Shown in pieces: positions 35,538 through 47,454 of a DNA stretch of 64,000 nucleotides. Within the stretch, counting starts at the first letter, position 1. Every line of letters starts with the position of its first letter. The notes under the pieces are model-generated. The model was not told where the DNA came from. It searched no databases and was given only the letters and a program-made list of their open reading frames with translations. The stretch is taken from NCBI GenBank assembly GCA_014621425.1, contig JAANBB010000071.1, positions 1 to 64,000 of the forward strand, given 5' to 3'. The position numbers were made by a program, and so were the translations under genes. The DNA comes from Cylindrodendrum hubeiense. Taxonomy: Eukaryota; Ascomycota; Sordariomycetes; Hypocreales; Nectriaceae.

Positions 35538-37344
35538 ATGGCTGCCGCAGTCGAGATTTCGCTACCCAATGGGCTCAAGTACAGCCAGCCCACAGGCCTC
35601 TTCATCGGGAATGAGTTCGTGCCCGCTACTGGCGAGAAGTTCGCCGTTATCAACCCCGCGTACGTTCATAAGATGGATCCTTTCTTATCTACCTTGACAG
35701 AGCACTACTAAAGAGTGATCCGAAACAACAGGACCAACGAAGAAGTCATCACTCTGCCAGGTGCCTCCGAGGCAGACGTCGACAAGGCTGTTGCCGCTGC
35801 TCGTAGAGCTTTCGAGGGCGAATGGTCGGAGCTTGCAGCAGTTGATCGAGGTTCCTTTTTGTACAAGCTGTCTGAGCTGATCGACCGCGATCGGAAGCTT
35901 CTCGCCAGCATTGACGCTTTCGACAATGGAAAGGCACGTCACGTACCCATAAGCGCACTGTATAATAAGCGCGTTACTGATTTGTCCCATTCCAGACATA
36001 CACCGACGCTCTCGAGGGTGATATTGATGAGTCCTACAATGTCTTCAAGTACTACGCTGGAGCTGCCGACAAGATCACCGGCCGCACGATTGAGACATCC
36101 CCAGCCAAGCTTGCATATGTCTTACAGGAGCCTCTCGGGGTCTGCGGCCAGATCATTCCTTGGTATGCCAACCCAGGGCGACTCTTACGCGCCAGTGAGA
36201 CCTACAGTAATATGTTTTGGTTCTGACATGACCCCAGGAACTTCCCCTTCATGATGCTGGCCTGGAAAGTCGCCCCGGCCCTCGCCTGCGGAAACACAGT
36301 TGTCCTCAAGCCCGCCGAGCAGACGCCGCTATCGGCCCTTTACTTCGGCAAGCTCGTCGTTGAGGCAGGCCTTCCCGCAGGCGTCGTCAACATAATTCCC
36401 GGCATCGGCTCCGTCTCCGGCAAGGCCCTTGCCGGGCATATGGACGTGGACAAGATCGCCTTTACAGGCAGCACCAACACCGGCAGGGCCATCATGAAGT
36501 CCGCGGCCAACAACCTCAAGAATATTACCCTTGAGTGTGGTGGCAAGAGCCCGAGTATTGTGTTTGAGGACGCGGATCTCGATCAGGCTGCTAAGTGGTG
36601 CCATTCCGGCATCATGTACAACCAAGGCCAGGTACGTTTTGAACCATTTCAAGGAGGAACCACTTACTTAGATGTTCCTTTCTCAGGTCTGTACTTCTAC
36701 ATCCCGAATTTATGTCCACGAGGCTGTCTACGATGACTTTCTCAAGCGATTCGTGGAAATCACCAAGGAAAACGCAAGGGTGGGCGACCCCTTCAGCAGC
36801 GAGACCTGGCAGGGTCCTCAGGTCTCACAGGCCCAATACGACAAGATTTTGTCGTACATCGAGGAGGGCAAGTCTTCCGGAGCCCGTCTCCTCCATGGCG
36901 GCTCGAAGCACGGCTCCAAGGGTCTTTTTATTGAGCCGACCGTTTTTGCGGATGTATGTGCACCCTGTGTCGCGGCTTAGTCTCAATCCCAACTAACCTG
37001 CAACCAAGACAACCGAGGACATGAAGATCATCCAGGAGGAAATCTTCGGCCCTGTCGTAGCCATCTCCAAATTCAGCACCGAGGCCGAGGCCATTGCCAA
37101 GGCTAACGACACGTCGTACGGCCTTGCCGCTGCACTCTTCACCGAAAAGATCTCCAAGGCACACAAGGTCGCGCGCAAGCTGCAGGCCGGCATGGTGTGG
37201 ATCAACTCGTCGAACGACTCGCACTTTGGTATTCCCTTCGGTGGGTACAAGTCTTCGGGTATCGGGCGTGAGCTGGGCCAGTACGCACTAGATGCCTACA
37301 CACAGTCCAAGGCGGTGCATGTCAACTTGGGATCTCGGCTTTAA
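35538..37344 (+). CDS. NAD(P)-dependent aldehyde dehydrogenase
   Basis: Oxidises an aldehyde to the acid; most like the cytosolic AldA-type fungal enzymes. Exons 35538-35659, 35732-35933, 35996-36162, 36238-36631, 36687-36953 and 37009-37344 give 495 residues, the family norm. Catalytic Glu263 (TLECGGKSP) and Cys297 (GQVCTSTSR) are 34 apart as in other members; cofactor-binding FTGSTNTGR and EEIFGPV are present. The second intron is best read as GC-AG (GCACGT), which gives the conserved [13 protein letters not shown]; a GT-AG reading from 35943 would insert Ala-Arg-His. No signal or transit peptide. Substrate unknown (acetaldehyde or other aliphatic aldehydes are likely). The symbol is left blank because several aldehyde dehydrogenases exist per genome. 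Confidence 0.93.
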
Positions 37345-37897
37345 GGTATTAGGTTAGGATCAGGGTCGAAGGGCGCTTAGGTCTTGACTGTGAGAATGCT
37401 CGAAAGTAAAGAGATTGCCAAATCAGCATCCAGAACTTGGTGACATGTTTTGACTCCCAGTTCTGTTTTTTCCCCTCCTCATCCCCTGTGCTGACCTTCA
37501 TGATTTGGACAAACTTTCCTCCTGGTTCCGGCTCTGGTGACGCACCTGAGAATAGTTAATAAAAGATTTCCCTGGTATTCTAACCGCAATGACGAAAATG
37601 AACTGAGTGGCAAAAGATGTGGTCAAGATGATACATGTTTAATTATACTGGCCCGTAATAACTGTAGCTTGATCTAGTGGGCTACAGGGAAAACAAGGGG
37701 ACTAATTATGTTTTATATTAGCAACGGAACACACTCCGTTGGTTGCTACTGTACACTTCTTGTTGGAACCTGATGGGAATAATAAAATGCGAGAGGCCGA
37801 ATTTGTACAAGCATTTATGAAGACTTGTGCCAGCAGTTCAATTGAGGTATCCAGGATAGAGGTCACCCACCAATTCATGGCTCATTGGCTACACTTT
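37345..37897. other. Intergenic region between convergent genes
   Basis: About 550 bp containing both 3' UTRs. Base composition becomes visibly richer in A and T from here on. No gene seen. Confidence 0.6.
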
Positions 37898-38861
37898 TTA
37901 AGGTAGCTCAGGCGTGGATGTATGTGCATTCGAATGGTCGCGGAGTTCGACAGGAAAGACGAACTGCGCTGGAAGCTCCGGCTTGGGCGATTCTGGCAGA
38001 GGAGCGCGAACTTTACTTCGTCTCCGGAGGCAAAGGAACAGCGCTGTTGCAATAATTGCGAGGGTAATCGCACCTATCCCCGCACCAATCCCCGCCTTGG
38101 CACCCATTGACAAGCCGCCATTGATAGATGATTCGTTATCAGCTTGCAAAGTAACCGCGGTGCTGTCTGTATGTGTAGTGGTCGGTAGTTCGCCGGCTGT
38201 GTGAGAAGTGGATGTTGCTGGCAAGTCCGTCGATTGGAAATTAAGCTGGAAAAGAGGCGCATAAATGAGCACGGCGCTGAGAGTTGTTGTCGTCGTCTCT
38301 TCAGATACCACTGCTGTGAGCGTTGCAGGCATTTCAAGATAACCAAGCCCTTCGCTTTTGCCCGAGTTGCAAGATACCGTTGCGAATGAACCGGTGGTGG
38401 CAACTCTGTAACATGTCTGTCCCGCACCAGGAAGGGATTTGCAACGAAACCCCCTACACGCACATTAGAGCCGCGATGGAGCTGAGGAGCAGCATGGAAA
38501 CTCACGTCGGGCAGCATCCAACGGCCGTCTCGCCCTGGAGGACAACGAATTGGAAAGGCCAACCCCCATCTTTACTTCCTGTCGCAACGCACGCCGTCGA
38601 ATAGCCTACGGGGCATGATATTCCCGGCGAGTAGAAGCCCCAGCCATTAACTGCCACTCCGGTAGGCAATTGCGGATCGTCACGATCCGGCCAGCAGTCC
38701 ACGTTGTCCTGCACGCCTTGCGAGTTGCTGGTGTTGTCGCTACAGGTCTGGGCCTGCCATCCGCCGTCACAAGTCTCGCAGTTTTTGACAACGACGGTGC
38801 AGCTCGCCGGATATGTAAACTCGGTTGTGAGAGGTCCGAGATTTGTTCGTCCTGGGGTCAT
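37898..38861 (-). CDS. Cysteine-rich single-pass membrane protein of a second family
   Basis: Exons 38861-38506 and 38453-37898 (52-nt intron, GTGAGT...GTAG) give 303 residues. The start was chosen at MTPGRTNLGPLTTEFTYPASC because this family commonly begins shortly before the GPLTTxFxPxxSC motif. The ectodomain continues with WGFYSPGISCPVGYSTAC and, over the splice, GCCPTGFRC, all typical of this fungal family. A Thr-rich stalk follows, then one transmembrane helix (about 235-262), CLRRRSK and a short Pro-rich tail. There is no classical signal peptide, as often in this family, so the helix may act as signal-anchor. Function unknown. It is not homologous to the array at 28.7-35 kb despite the similar topology. 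Confidence 0.78.
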
Positions 38862-41303
38862 TTTGGTGGTGGAATAAGCGGACAAGGGGAAACGAAGGTT
38901 GTAATTGTGGTTAAAGTTACTCTACTGGGAGGAACAAGGGAATATATGGCTTCGTGTTCGCCGAGCAACATCGCATTATCATATTCTCTATTGGTAGCCT
39001 TCCACGTGATTTTATACATGTCATGCCGTATTGTCTCTAAATAGGAGAGACCGGCTGTCTCAATTGAGTCGGCTGAACAGTTCGGCTGAGACGGGTGCAG
39101 CCGCCAGGTCGGCTCCCGTTGGCGCAACCCTCGTATTGATGCAGGAAGAAGTGACGCCTTAAATCAGGCTACACCTATTTATACACCATAAAAGAGTCTA
39201 GGTAGCTTAGTCTAGGAACTTGTCCAATACCTGATTAGTCTGTTATGCCCCCTGAGCTGTCCAACTCCTGAGCGAAATACTCTCTCATAGCACCCGGCAG
39301 TTCGCCTGCCAAAGCGTGGCTCAGCCGCATGCACAGTTCCGGTGGTGGCAAAGACATGTATCACTTCGACCAGTGCTCTTAGCTCATGACATTGGGATAA
39401 GCGGCAATCGTTTGGGGAGCCGCCAGCCCTGTGTGGCGCCTCGTTAAGCGCTTGCACAATCCGTACTCCGCCTCATTTATTCCTCCACAATCCAATGACC
39501 GCTCATAAGGCATTTTGTTGGCTGCCTGACATCAATCTTGTCTCTACTAACAGCAGCGCAACGTGGAATTGTGGCGGAGAGCGGATGTTTCTTCCCGTCA
39601 GCTTTTCCTCATTCTACCCAGTCAAATCCGACACCCGTTTTCGACACCAATCCTCCCCTCTACCCACTATCCATTTATTTGCTAGTTATAACTACCTCTT
39701 ATCAATCTCAATAGCCCAGAAGACCATTCCCCCAACCAAACTGAAAGTCACCTGGATCTATATTATCGCGTTGCCGGCTACGACAAAAGGGAATGATCAC
39801 CCCGCTAATGCCTAGTTTAGTAATGGCCTATATTGCTTCTGACAGATATCATCTTGATTCATGAATCTTGACGAGGCGTTGACCGGTTGAGAAGTAATCG
39901 TGACATCGCTGAATCTCTTCACTTGTTAAAACTTTGCGACTTGACTGGCAGCTTTCTATCTCTTCACTGAATTTATCGAGCTGCTTAATTCCTAGATAGC
40001 AGATGTTCTGTTTTCAGAGTATGACTTGATGCGGGAAGAATGAAGTGCAGACATGGTCAGTATTCCGATAATTGCAGATAACGAAAGCTAAGGGATGCAA
40101 TGATGGGGGTGATCTGAGTATGATTTGAAGCTTTGCAAAAAGCAGAGTCGACGTCAATATCGTGACCGGTCGGGTTCGCATCAGCTTCTAGTAGAGCAGG
40201 AAAAATACACAGCGTGGTCGGGTTTATCGTTGTCAACATCAAAGTAATTTCTGGGAAAGAAAAGCCCGGACACCAGTGGAGCGGTATCGTGTAGAAGCCT
40301 GCTTCTGTGACGTATCCAGGTCGATCAGGATCAGCGTTGTGTTTAGGAAGCCAGCGTACAGCACCGAGCTGCCTGTTTTGATAGCTGCTTGAATTGGACG
40401 ATGAAACGGAAGCACAAGTATATCCTGATCGATCATATCATCGATCCAAATTTTCTATATTGGCGAGCCAAGTTTCAGACAGTCTTCTATAGCTCCGATA
40501 TCGCCTCTTATCGCGTTGGTAAATGGAGGAAGGTAATCTGCAGTCAAGTCTCAGGCGACATTCCAAATATAACTCTTCGCCAAGGACCTTATCAAATCTC
40601 CGAGACAAATACGCAAGATTCCTGCTTGCCACTCAATAATGATATTCCAGCTGTAAATGGTAGAGAAGATCGGTTTAATGTATCGTATTCGTCCTCGAGG
40701 GCTCGGAGACCTGACTTGTTTCTTGTCTGCGTCAGCGATTTGATGATGGTGTTATTTGTTCTAGATCAATGGCTAAAGTTTGTTCGAGTTCGGCCGGTAT
40801 CTTCCGTCCGGATGCGGGCGCAACCCAGCTATCCCTCCCAGCCTAGATTTGTCGCGTGGCTCAGGCCAATCATGCTTTTTTCATCATTCCCCGACAAGTC
40901 CAGGTGTGCTGAACAAGCCTTGAACATGGTGCACTTCCATACTGAGAAGGGTTTAGCTGCCCTAGATGTTATAATAAACTTTCCACAGGATTCGGGAAGT
41001 CGGAATCTTCACCAAAGAACGATTGAATCCATCGATAGTGCAAGCCATGGTATGCTTGGGCGACATCTCATAAATGTACTAGATGAAACAGGCGTGTGGC
41101 TTGAGCTATCGTATGTGGATGGTTAATTGTTGACGGCAATGGAGCTAAATCTAAGACGCCATGTCAACTAAGTTTGGATCAGTGTTATATCTGTGTGGCA
41201 TTCCCCCGGCTTTTGTAGCCGACCTGTTTTCAAACCCTCCTTTTCACTCCTCTGAGCAGGCTTTTAGATTTATGGCCATCGATTGCTTGAAGAGAAATTC
41301 AAG
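38862..41303. other. AT-rich intergenic region
   Basis: About 2.4 kb. Open frames at 39495-39815 and 40401-41126 (plus; up to 241 codons) have no recognisable domain, and their codon use looks random. The second could be a young or decayed gene. A pyrimidine-rich block lies at about 39600-39760. I call no gene here. Confidence 0.45.
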
Positions 41304-42748
41304 ATGAAGGTGCCGGCCAGAACAGTGATTGTCAGTCTAGAGCTCTTAATGAATTACACGGATATAGACCTTGCTAATTTGAACTTCGTTATAGGCCATT
41401 GAATGGACCTTTATCACCCTGGCATATATTCTTGTCATTGCTCGCATTTACGTTCGACTTCGACTGAGACGAGACGTCCTGAATGTATCCGACTACTGGC
41501 TACTTCTCTCCCTGGTCGCAGTCCAGGGAGTGCTAATATGTGAAACGTTAAGCTATACGTACCATGCCCTGGGTGATATCCATGTTTCAAATGAAGGTAT
41601 CAGCAAGGTAAGTCTCGACATCCAAATCAAACTCCCTACTTCTTTCCAGCTTGAACCAGCTTCAAGCGCAATGATGTCGACAGAATCGTGGCCAGAGTTC
41701 ATATTTTAACCACGTTTCTTCTTACCCACAGATACGATTCTGCCTTAACTTCTTCTTTGACATTGGCCTCTTTTTCCCCAAATTCAGCATCCTGGCCTTT
41801 TACTATAACCTCGTTCCGTTAACAAGTCCACGGATGAGAATCGCACTTGGCGTTCTTACCGCCTTCACGATCATAAGCGCGCTTACTACTTTATTTATCG
41901 ATATATTCTGGTGTGGAATACATGTGCCTATTAACTGGTAAGATTCTATGATCCTCTCATTTCTTATGTGGTACTCTTATTTACTGATGACCTGTTTTTG
42001 GGTCAATATAGGTCACAAGAACCCGGCTCCTGTGCTGCATTTGCAAATTTGGTCGTTATGAGAAATAACTGGGTGTTATGTATCTCCACCGAAGTACTAA
42101 GTATTTTCCCTCGGCCACAGAAGAGATAAGATAATTCCTAATTAGCTAATGTTTATTACAGTCTTCATTTTCCCATTCCCGTTAATCAAGGGTGTGAAAC
42201 TTCGATCAATGAAGGAGAGGATAAGCGTTGGTATTATTTTCGCTATGGGTTTCATCACGATTGCTGTTAGCCTGATCCGATTTTTGATGATGGAACTTGT
42301 CGAATATAGCCCCGTTATCCGTAAGTCTGTTCCCTTCAAATCCCTTACGCCTATAGACAATAACATATGAGATCTAAAAGATATATGGGCTTCGGCTGAG
42401 CAAAACGTTTCGATTATGATCGTCGCTCTAACTGCTCTGCGGCCGCTCCTACGCAAGATCTCCCGCAAAGTCTCCTCGAGAAGCACCAGCAAAGAAGGAG
42501 ATTCTGGGGTTGTACTCTCATCAAGAGATAAATCAAGTCAGACTCATAGGTCCACGGCAGTTACTCGCCCCGGGGCTTATTGGCTGAAAGGTGATGAACC
42601 TCACGGAAGCCAGGTATCTATCACAAGTCTTGATCACCATGACCAGACAGGAAGTCAGGTTGAGTTAACTAGCACCTTGGCGATTCGGATTCTGAAAACG
42701 GAGGAAATTTCAATAAAAATTGAGAATAATTCAGATTTCCGCAGATAA
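41304..42748 (+). CDS. Rhodopsin-domain (SAT4/PTH11-like) integral membrane protein
   Basis: Assembled from six exons: 41304-41330, 41395-41607, 41732-41937, 42012-42100, 42162-42320 and 42381-42748, giving 353 residues. All introns are GT-AG, several with clear branch sites (TTGCTAATT, TAGCTAATG). Helices: AIEWTFITLAYILVIARIYVRL; the DYWLLLSLVAVQGVL helix; IRFCLNFFFDIGLFFPKFSIL; RIALGVLTAFTIISALTTLF; NNWVLCISTEVLIFIFPFPL; and ISVGIIFAMGFITIAVSLIRF. The order and the WSQEPGSC, ISTE...PFPLIKGVKL and DYWLLL motifs fit the fungal rhodopsin-domain family. The tail is soluble and Ser/Thr-rich. No CFEM domain, so not a classical PTH11 receptor. Plasma-membrane location and signalling role are inferred. 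The 27-nt first exon is the least certain part. Confidence 0.8.
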
Positions 42749-43379
42749 TTTGGGATAGAGCTGGAAAGAGAGGACACAGGATCTAATACCAACAAGAGGC
42801 ACTAGATAATAGCGTGCACTGAACTCAAACAATTATATGACTTGTTCAAAGAAAACCGCGGCCCTTTTCATCGGTTAGTTATAATATCTTGGGAGAGAGC
42901 ACGCAATAAAGTGTGGGCTATTCAGTTGTGTGTCTGGTGTTGTGTATGGAAATGCAAGACCCTGGTTGAAAATATAATGAGGGAAGTAATGACGAAATAT
43001 TCTTACGGAAGAAGGCCCTGGCTCTCTACTTTAATGAAATACACATTACCATTAGGGGATAAAATTAGCTACTAAAGGCAGGTTGTTCCCCAACTTGCAG
43101 ATAAATGGACTCTAGCCTGTAATTTCGTTGTCTCTCGGTGCCTGAATATGTTGGAGACGTGATATTATTTAACGCTATGAACGGTCGTTGTTCCAATGGA
43201 ATTGAGCGCGTCATTAATGTACACCTTAGAGTTTCACTACTGAGATGAGATGGAAATCGACTGAAGGGCGCTCACAGAGCTAGACTTCCTTTGCATTGAT
43301 AGTGCCAAACCATGGAGAGCCAGTACCGAGGTAGATAAATGAAGTAATGGTTATGACTATAACTTGCTCTTATGGCTCC
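42749..43379. other. Intergenic region between convergent genes
   Basis: About 630 bp, AT-rich, no recognisable gene. Confidence 0.6.
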
Positions 43380-44701
43380 TTATTCGAGGCATCCAACTGG
43401 AATCGCGAAAATCCTAATCTGAATGTCATCGCTAGCAAATGCTTTTAGCCACAAGAAAGAACCATTTGGACTCGTGTCGCCATTGCTAAAGTACCAAGGA
43501 TGCAGCGTGGAAGTGCGAGACTGGCAGGTAAGTTCAAAGGTGTCGGGGTCGACTTTGCAACGGACAAGGTGGTAGTCGGGCGACTTTGAAACCTCGGACA
43601 AAGTTCGCAGGAGTAGATACTGTGAAACCACAATTTGGAGGACGGCCTTGCCGGTGGAACCACCGTCAACAGCGAGTAGCCTGTTAGCCCTATCAAACTG
43701 GAACAGTGTCCTGAGGGCGCTGTCCGCCGGTGCGATGACAATTGTGTCGCTGTCGACATAGAGAAAACGCCCGTCCACGCCTGCGCCTCGAGCTATCAGA
43801 TGCATTTTGCACCAATGAGTGGGTTCAGCAGCTACCATCGTTGAAGTCTCTGTGACAAGGCTCATCAATGTTGTTGTTATTGTCGTTCTCGAGGTCGTAA
43901 TAATCGGTGTAATGACCTTTGTCACAACGACGTACCATATATGAGATAGTGAATCTTCGGCCTTGAGTTTTGTTGTCAGGGTAGTTCCAGCTTTCATATA
44001 TTTGAACCTCGTCATCGTTGTCATTTCAATAGCAAGCGTCGAAGCTGCAGCGAAGATTTCTGTTTTGGTCACGATAGTCGGCAATGCCGTGGCGCCGAGG
44101 CATGAGCATGCTGAAATGTAGGAAGAAATCAACCCTGCGGTATCTCGTATTAGCAAAGCGGCAATTTTGAAGATTTGAATATATCAGTTGTCTGTGGCTA
44201 GTACTGACCTGAGCAATTGAGGGCATAAACCGGTATCGCGTCCGCGTCGTATATCATTTGAGATGCAGGAGGCGGAAGAAAACGAGTTACGGTAGCTTCA
44301 ACTGTTGTTGTTGTGACAGTCATAGTCGTGGCTTCTGCACTCGTACTTGTAGCCGTCAGATGGATATCAGATGATCTTCCCGCCACCGTCGTGTACACAG
44401 TAGTGTCGTGTTTGGTGAACCAATCCGTTTTGGTATCATCAGTGGTCGTTCTGACCACTACAGCCGTGACTGTTGTCTCCATCTCCTTCGTTATTGTCAT
44501 CGTGGTCGTGGTAGTCACGGCGCCCCGCTGAAAGAAAGAATTGCAGTCTCTGCTTGCTTTGCCTCGGGGATCTGCATTTTTCGACAACATAGCACTCAAG
44601 CAATCGTCTAAGATGGAGCTGGAGCTCTCGGCATTACTCTTCGTGGCCAAAAGAAGCGCAGCATGGACAAGCAGCAACAAAGACTTTCCGAGACTGAACA
44701 T
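43380..44701 (-). CDS. Secreted Thr-rich protein of unknown function
   Basis: Exons 44701-44209 and 44134-43380 (74-nt intron, GTCAGT...GCAG) give 415 residues. The N-terminus MFSLGKSLLLLVHAALLLATKSNA is a clear signal peptide. Blocks very rich in Thr and Val follow (TTTTTMTITKEMETTVTAVV and similar), likely O-glycosylated, then CSGLISSYISACSCLG, further Thr-rich runs, and a globular C-terminal part of about 130 residues (from HLIARGAGVDGRFLYVDSD to the end). No transmembrane helix or GPI signal is obvious, so it is probably secreted or wall-bound. The general plan is common among fungal cell-surface proteins; I do not recognise a named domain. Confidence 0.75.
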
Positions 44702-45177
44702 CTTGTTGAGATAGAGCTCCTCGGGCTCAGATCTGGCCGCATGTGGTGATAAATGTATGTTATGAATATTCTCATAACCTTTTCATCGTCGTGCAGAGCT
44801 TATGGATTATTGTACCCTGATGGCAGACACCCGGAAATCGGCAGAGTTTTTTCGGTTTGGCTGCCGGTCAAAACTTTCGGCTGCTATCAAGGTTGTTAAG
44901 AGCTCAAACAAGTTCGTGAACATGATCTTGTGTGATGGTGCTGTCACGAAAGGCTTTCATTTAGTACATGCTTGCCTCTTATATAATGCATAACTAAGTA
45001 TAGAAACACTAGCTGTGGCAAGTCCTTATTGCTGGAACGGAATAATATGTGGTAGACATCTCGAATTTATGTGTTTACAACCATATGTTATGTATATAAC
45101 AGAAAAGTCGAAGAATGAGATGAGATCTCGATTTGAGGGAGAGAAAGTCTCAGAATATACCACAAGATCGCGGAGAA
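44702..45177. other. Intergenic region
   Basis: About 480 bp, AT-rich; nothing recognised. Confidence 0.6.
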
Positions 45178-47454
45178 TCACCAGTATCCCTCATTCCTTT
45201 TGAGTTTGGTCAAGCCTGGTTGCTCATCCATTGTTAACATTACATACCGCGAAGACGTGGCCTTCACAGACACACTTTCCTTCCACAGATCCTTATCCGC
45301 GACTTTGGCTCCTTGACCCTTCAAGTCGGCCGGTGCAGGCGAACTCCACGCTAGCGCTATCAAGTCTTGCAAGTCATCCCATGCCGCCACAGTGTGAGAT
45401 CTTCGACACAAGACAACAATCCAGTATAGGAACAACATAAAAATGTATGCAAATATAACGGTGAGGGCAAAAGTCATGGAACCACCTGGCTGCCCATACC
45501 CATACCCATACTGCTCCGCCTTAAAGTCGAGCGTCGCAAACTCTTTCTGGACCTTCTTGACATACTTATCCAATGTCATATTCAACTGGAACGTCACACC
45601 ATTAGAGCTAATACCTGTGCCATTTGGCAGGAGCTCAGAATCGAGTGTGCTTGGACCCTGGCGGGTAGCGAGGTCAATCGCACGCATGCTACCATTGCCT
45701 GAATCACTGGGTCGCAGCAGTAAGGGGACGGCCCCTGCCGATATTCGGGCAATGGAGTCCGCGACAATGGCGCCTGTGAATTTCTCCATGACGACTCGCA
45801 CCGTATCGTCATCATCGGATTCAAAAGTGGAGTCCTGGGAGCTTCCGGGCCCAAAGAAATACCATTGTCCAGTTGTGTTGGTGTACGTCAGCATCATAGC
45901 CATGAAAAGCGAGCCAACATTGGAGAATATGTCGGTACTATTATCCGCTGTCGAGTTGCTATCCTGGTTTTGATAGTCACCCAAGCTGAGATATGGTAAG
46001 AAAGACTCCTTGATGCGAATAACAGGCCCGACAGTGACCTTCTTCTGATTTTCTTTCCAGTTATCGTTACCGAAGATGCTCAAATCGGTTATATTGCTTT
46101 CGACAAGATCAGTGTTGCTTGGATCAACCACCATGGTAGAGGGGATCCAGTGAGGCATGAAGCTGCACGCCGCGACACGCATGCCGAAACTGTCGCCGGC
46201 TCCATGTATGTATGGTAGTCGTGCGTAGAACACCAATGACGACAAGGTTGCGTTATCAGAATTCTGTTCGTCGGCGATCACGCTGAATTGGTACATGATG
46301 CCGGTCTGATCCCGCCACGAGGTGTCGGTTGCCATCCAGCTTTGGAGTTGCTTTCTCATACGGGCGCAGTAGTCGTCATCGCTGGCGGAGAAACAATTTA
46401 GCTCCTTGGAGGGATAGTCCATATCCGGGACATCAGACGCGCTTTCATAGTCTTCGAGGTTCCAGACGTTGCACTTGGAGTTCACAAGAGGTTGATAGCT
46501 GGCCGTCGAGGATGACAAGGTAAGTTTGTAGTTTTCCGTTTCAGAGATGGCCCCGACATCCCCAGTCTTGATATAACTCTTGAACTGGCCCACAGTCGTG
46601 GTGGCAAAATCTGACACGCTAGTGACAAAGGTGCCCGAGTTGGGGTCACTCCACATGTGCAGACGCCGCCTCGCAGTGCCTGAAGGGTCTTGAAAGGTGA
46701 TGTTGTTCGGCATTCCCGTGTACGCCCAGCCGGAAGCCCAGGTGTAGATGGTGGCGAATCCGGCCGCGGGACAGAGGGGGAGGAAACTTCCCATCTCGAG
46801 ACAAAGTGGACTCGTCTCCCAAAGACTCTGGTTGAGTATCGTCGGCCACATTGTAGCGGGTGTTTGCAGGAGGATTGGCATATTAACGTTCGAGAAGGCG
46901 TTGGGAAGCCGGAACCATCGTAGCTCAGGGACAATGAGGATAGCAGAAGCCGGTCCAACGAGGATGGAGAGTAGCGTATTAGAGAGGAGCAGGGCAGCCA
47001 ACCACCCGGCGTACCGCCAGCCGCCCCAAAACTTCGAGCTGAATATGTACATTACGTCTCCCACCCGATAAGCCCCTGAGAGAAGGCCAAAGGGAACCCC
47101 AGTGCTGACGAGACGCCTCTTATAAGCCTTGAGAGTGATGGCCGCCAAGGACGCAACGACGAACAGCTCGTAAAGCTTTGCTGCCAGCTGGAGCGAGTTG
47201 AGGATATTGCTTGGTGAGATATGGAATAAACCTCTGCCCATTCCGCTGACTCGGAACCAGTAAAGACCGGCAAAGTTGATGTAGAGAAGGAAGGCGGTCA
47301 ACGCGAGAGGGATAAGGTGGACTGTCGAAGTCCACAGCCCCCTCATTTTGCCCCGGATAACCCTGGTTGGTTTCACGGGCGCCGAGTATTCCATGGCTGA
47401 CACCATGGTGCTCGATTTTCGGCCCAAGATGGGCCTCTCCATTTCGAACGACAT
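45178..47454 (-). CDS. Large fungal multi-pass membrane protein, uncharacterised family
   Basis: A single-exon gene of 758 residues starting MSFEMERPILGRK; no in-frame ATG was seen in the short stretch upstream. Three transmembrane helices lie in the first 170 residues (HLIPLALTAFLLYINFAGLYW; LYELFVVASLAAITL; AGWLAALLLSNTLLSILVGPA) with the conserved GVPFGLLSGAYRVGD and FSSKFWGG motifs between them. A central region of about 450 residues with many N-glycosylation sequons and cysteines looks extracellular. One C-terminal helix (MTFALTVIFAYIFMLFLYWIV) precedes a cytosolic tail. Proteins of this plan are frequent in Pezizomycotina and have no assigned function. Confidence 0.85.
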   Translation of the reverse strand: MSFEMERPILGRKSSTMVSAMEYSAPVKPTRVIRGKMRGLWTSTVHLIPLALTAFLLYINFAGLYWFRVSGMGRGLFHISPSNILNSLQLAAKLYELFVVASLAAITLKAYKRRLVSTGVPFGLLSGAYRVGDVMYIFSSKFWGGWRYAGWLAALLLSNTLLSILVGPASAILIVPELRWFRLPNAFSNVNMPILLQTPATMWPTILNQSLWETSPLCLEMGSFLPLCPAAGFATIYTWASGWAYTGMPNNITFQDPSGTARRRLHMWSDPNSGTFVTSVSDFATTTVGQFKSYIKTGDVGAISETENYKLTLSSSTASYQPLVNSKCNVWNLEDYESASDVPDMDYPSKELNCFSASDDDYCARMRKQLQSWMATDTSWRDQTGIMYQFSVIADEQNSDNATLSSLVFYARLPYIHGAGDSFGMRVAACSFMPHWIPSTMVVDPSNTDLVESNITDLSIFGNDNWKENQKKVTVGPVIRIKESFLPYLSLGDYQNQDSNSTADNSTDIFSNVGSLFMAMMLTYTNTTGQWYFFGPGSSQDSTFESDDDDTVRVVMEKFTGAIVADSIARISAGAVPLLLRPSDSGNGSMRAIDLATRQGPSTLDSELLPNGTGISSNGVTFQLNMTLDKYVKKVQKEFATLDFKAEQYGYGYGQPGGSMTFALTVIFAYIFMLFLYWIVVLCRRSHTVAAWDDLQDLIALAWSSPAPADLKGQGAKVADKDLWKESVSVKATSSRYVMLTMDEQPGLTKLKRNEGYW

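Noticed and set aside
40401..41126. 241-codon frame in the AT-rich spacer
   Set aside because: No domain, signal or codon preference could be recognised. It could be a young or decayed gene, but the evidence is too weak to list it.
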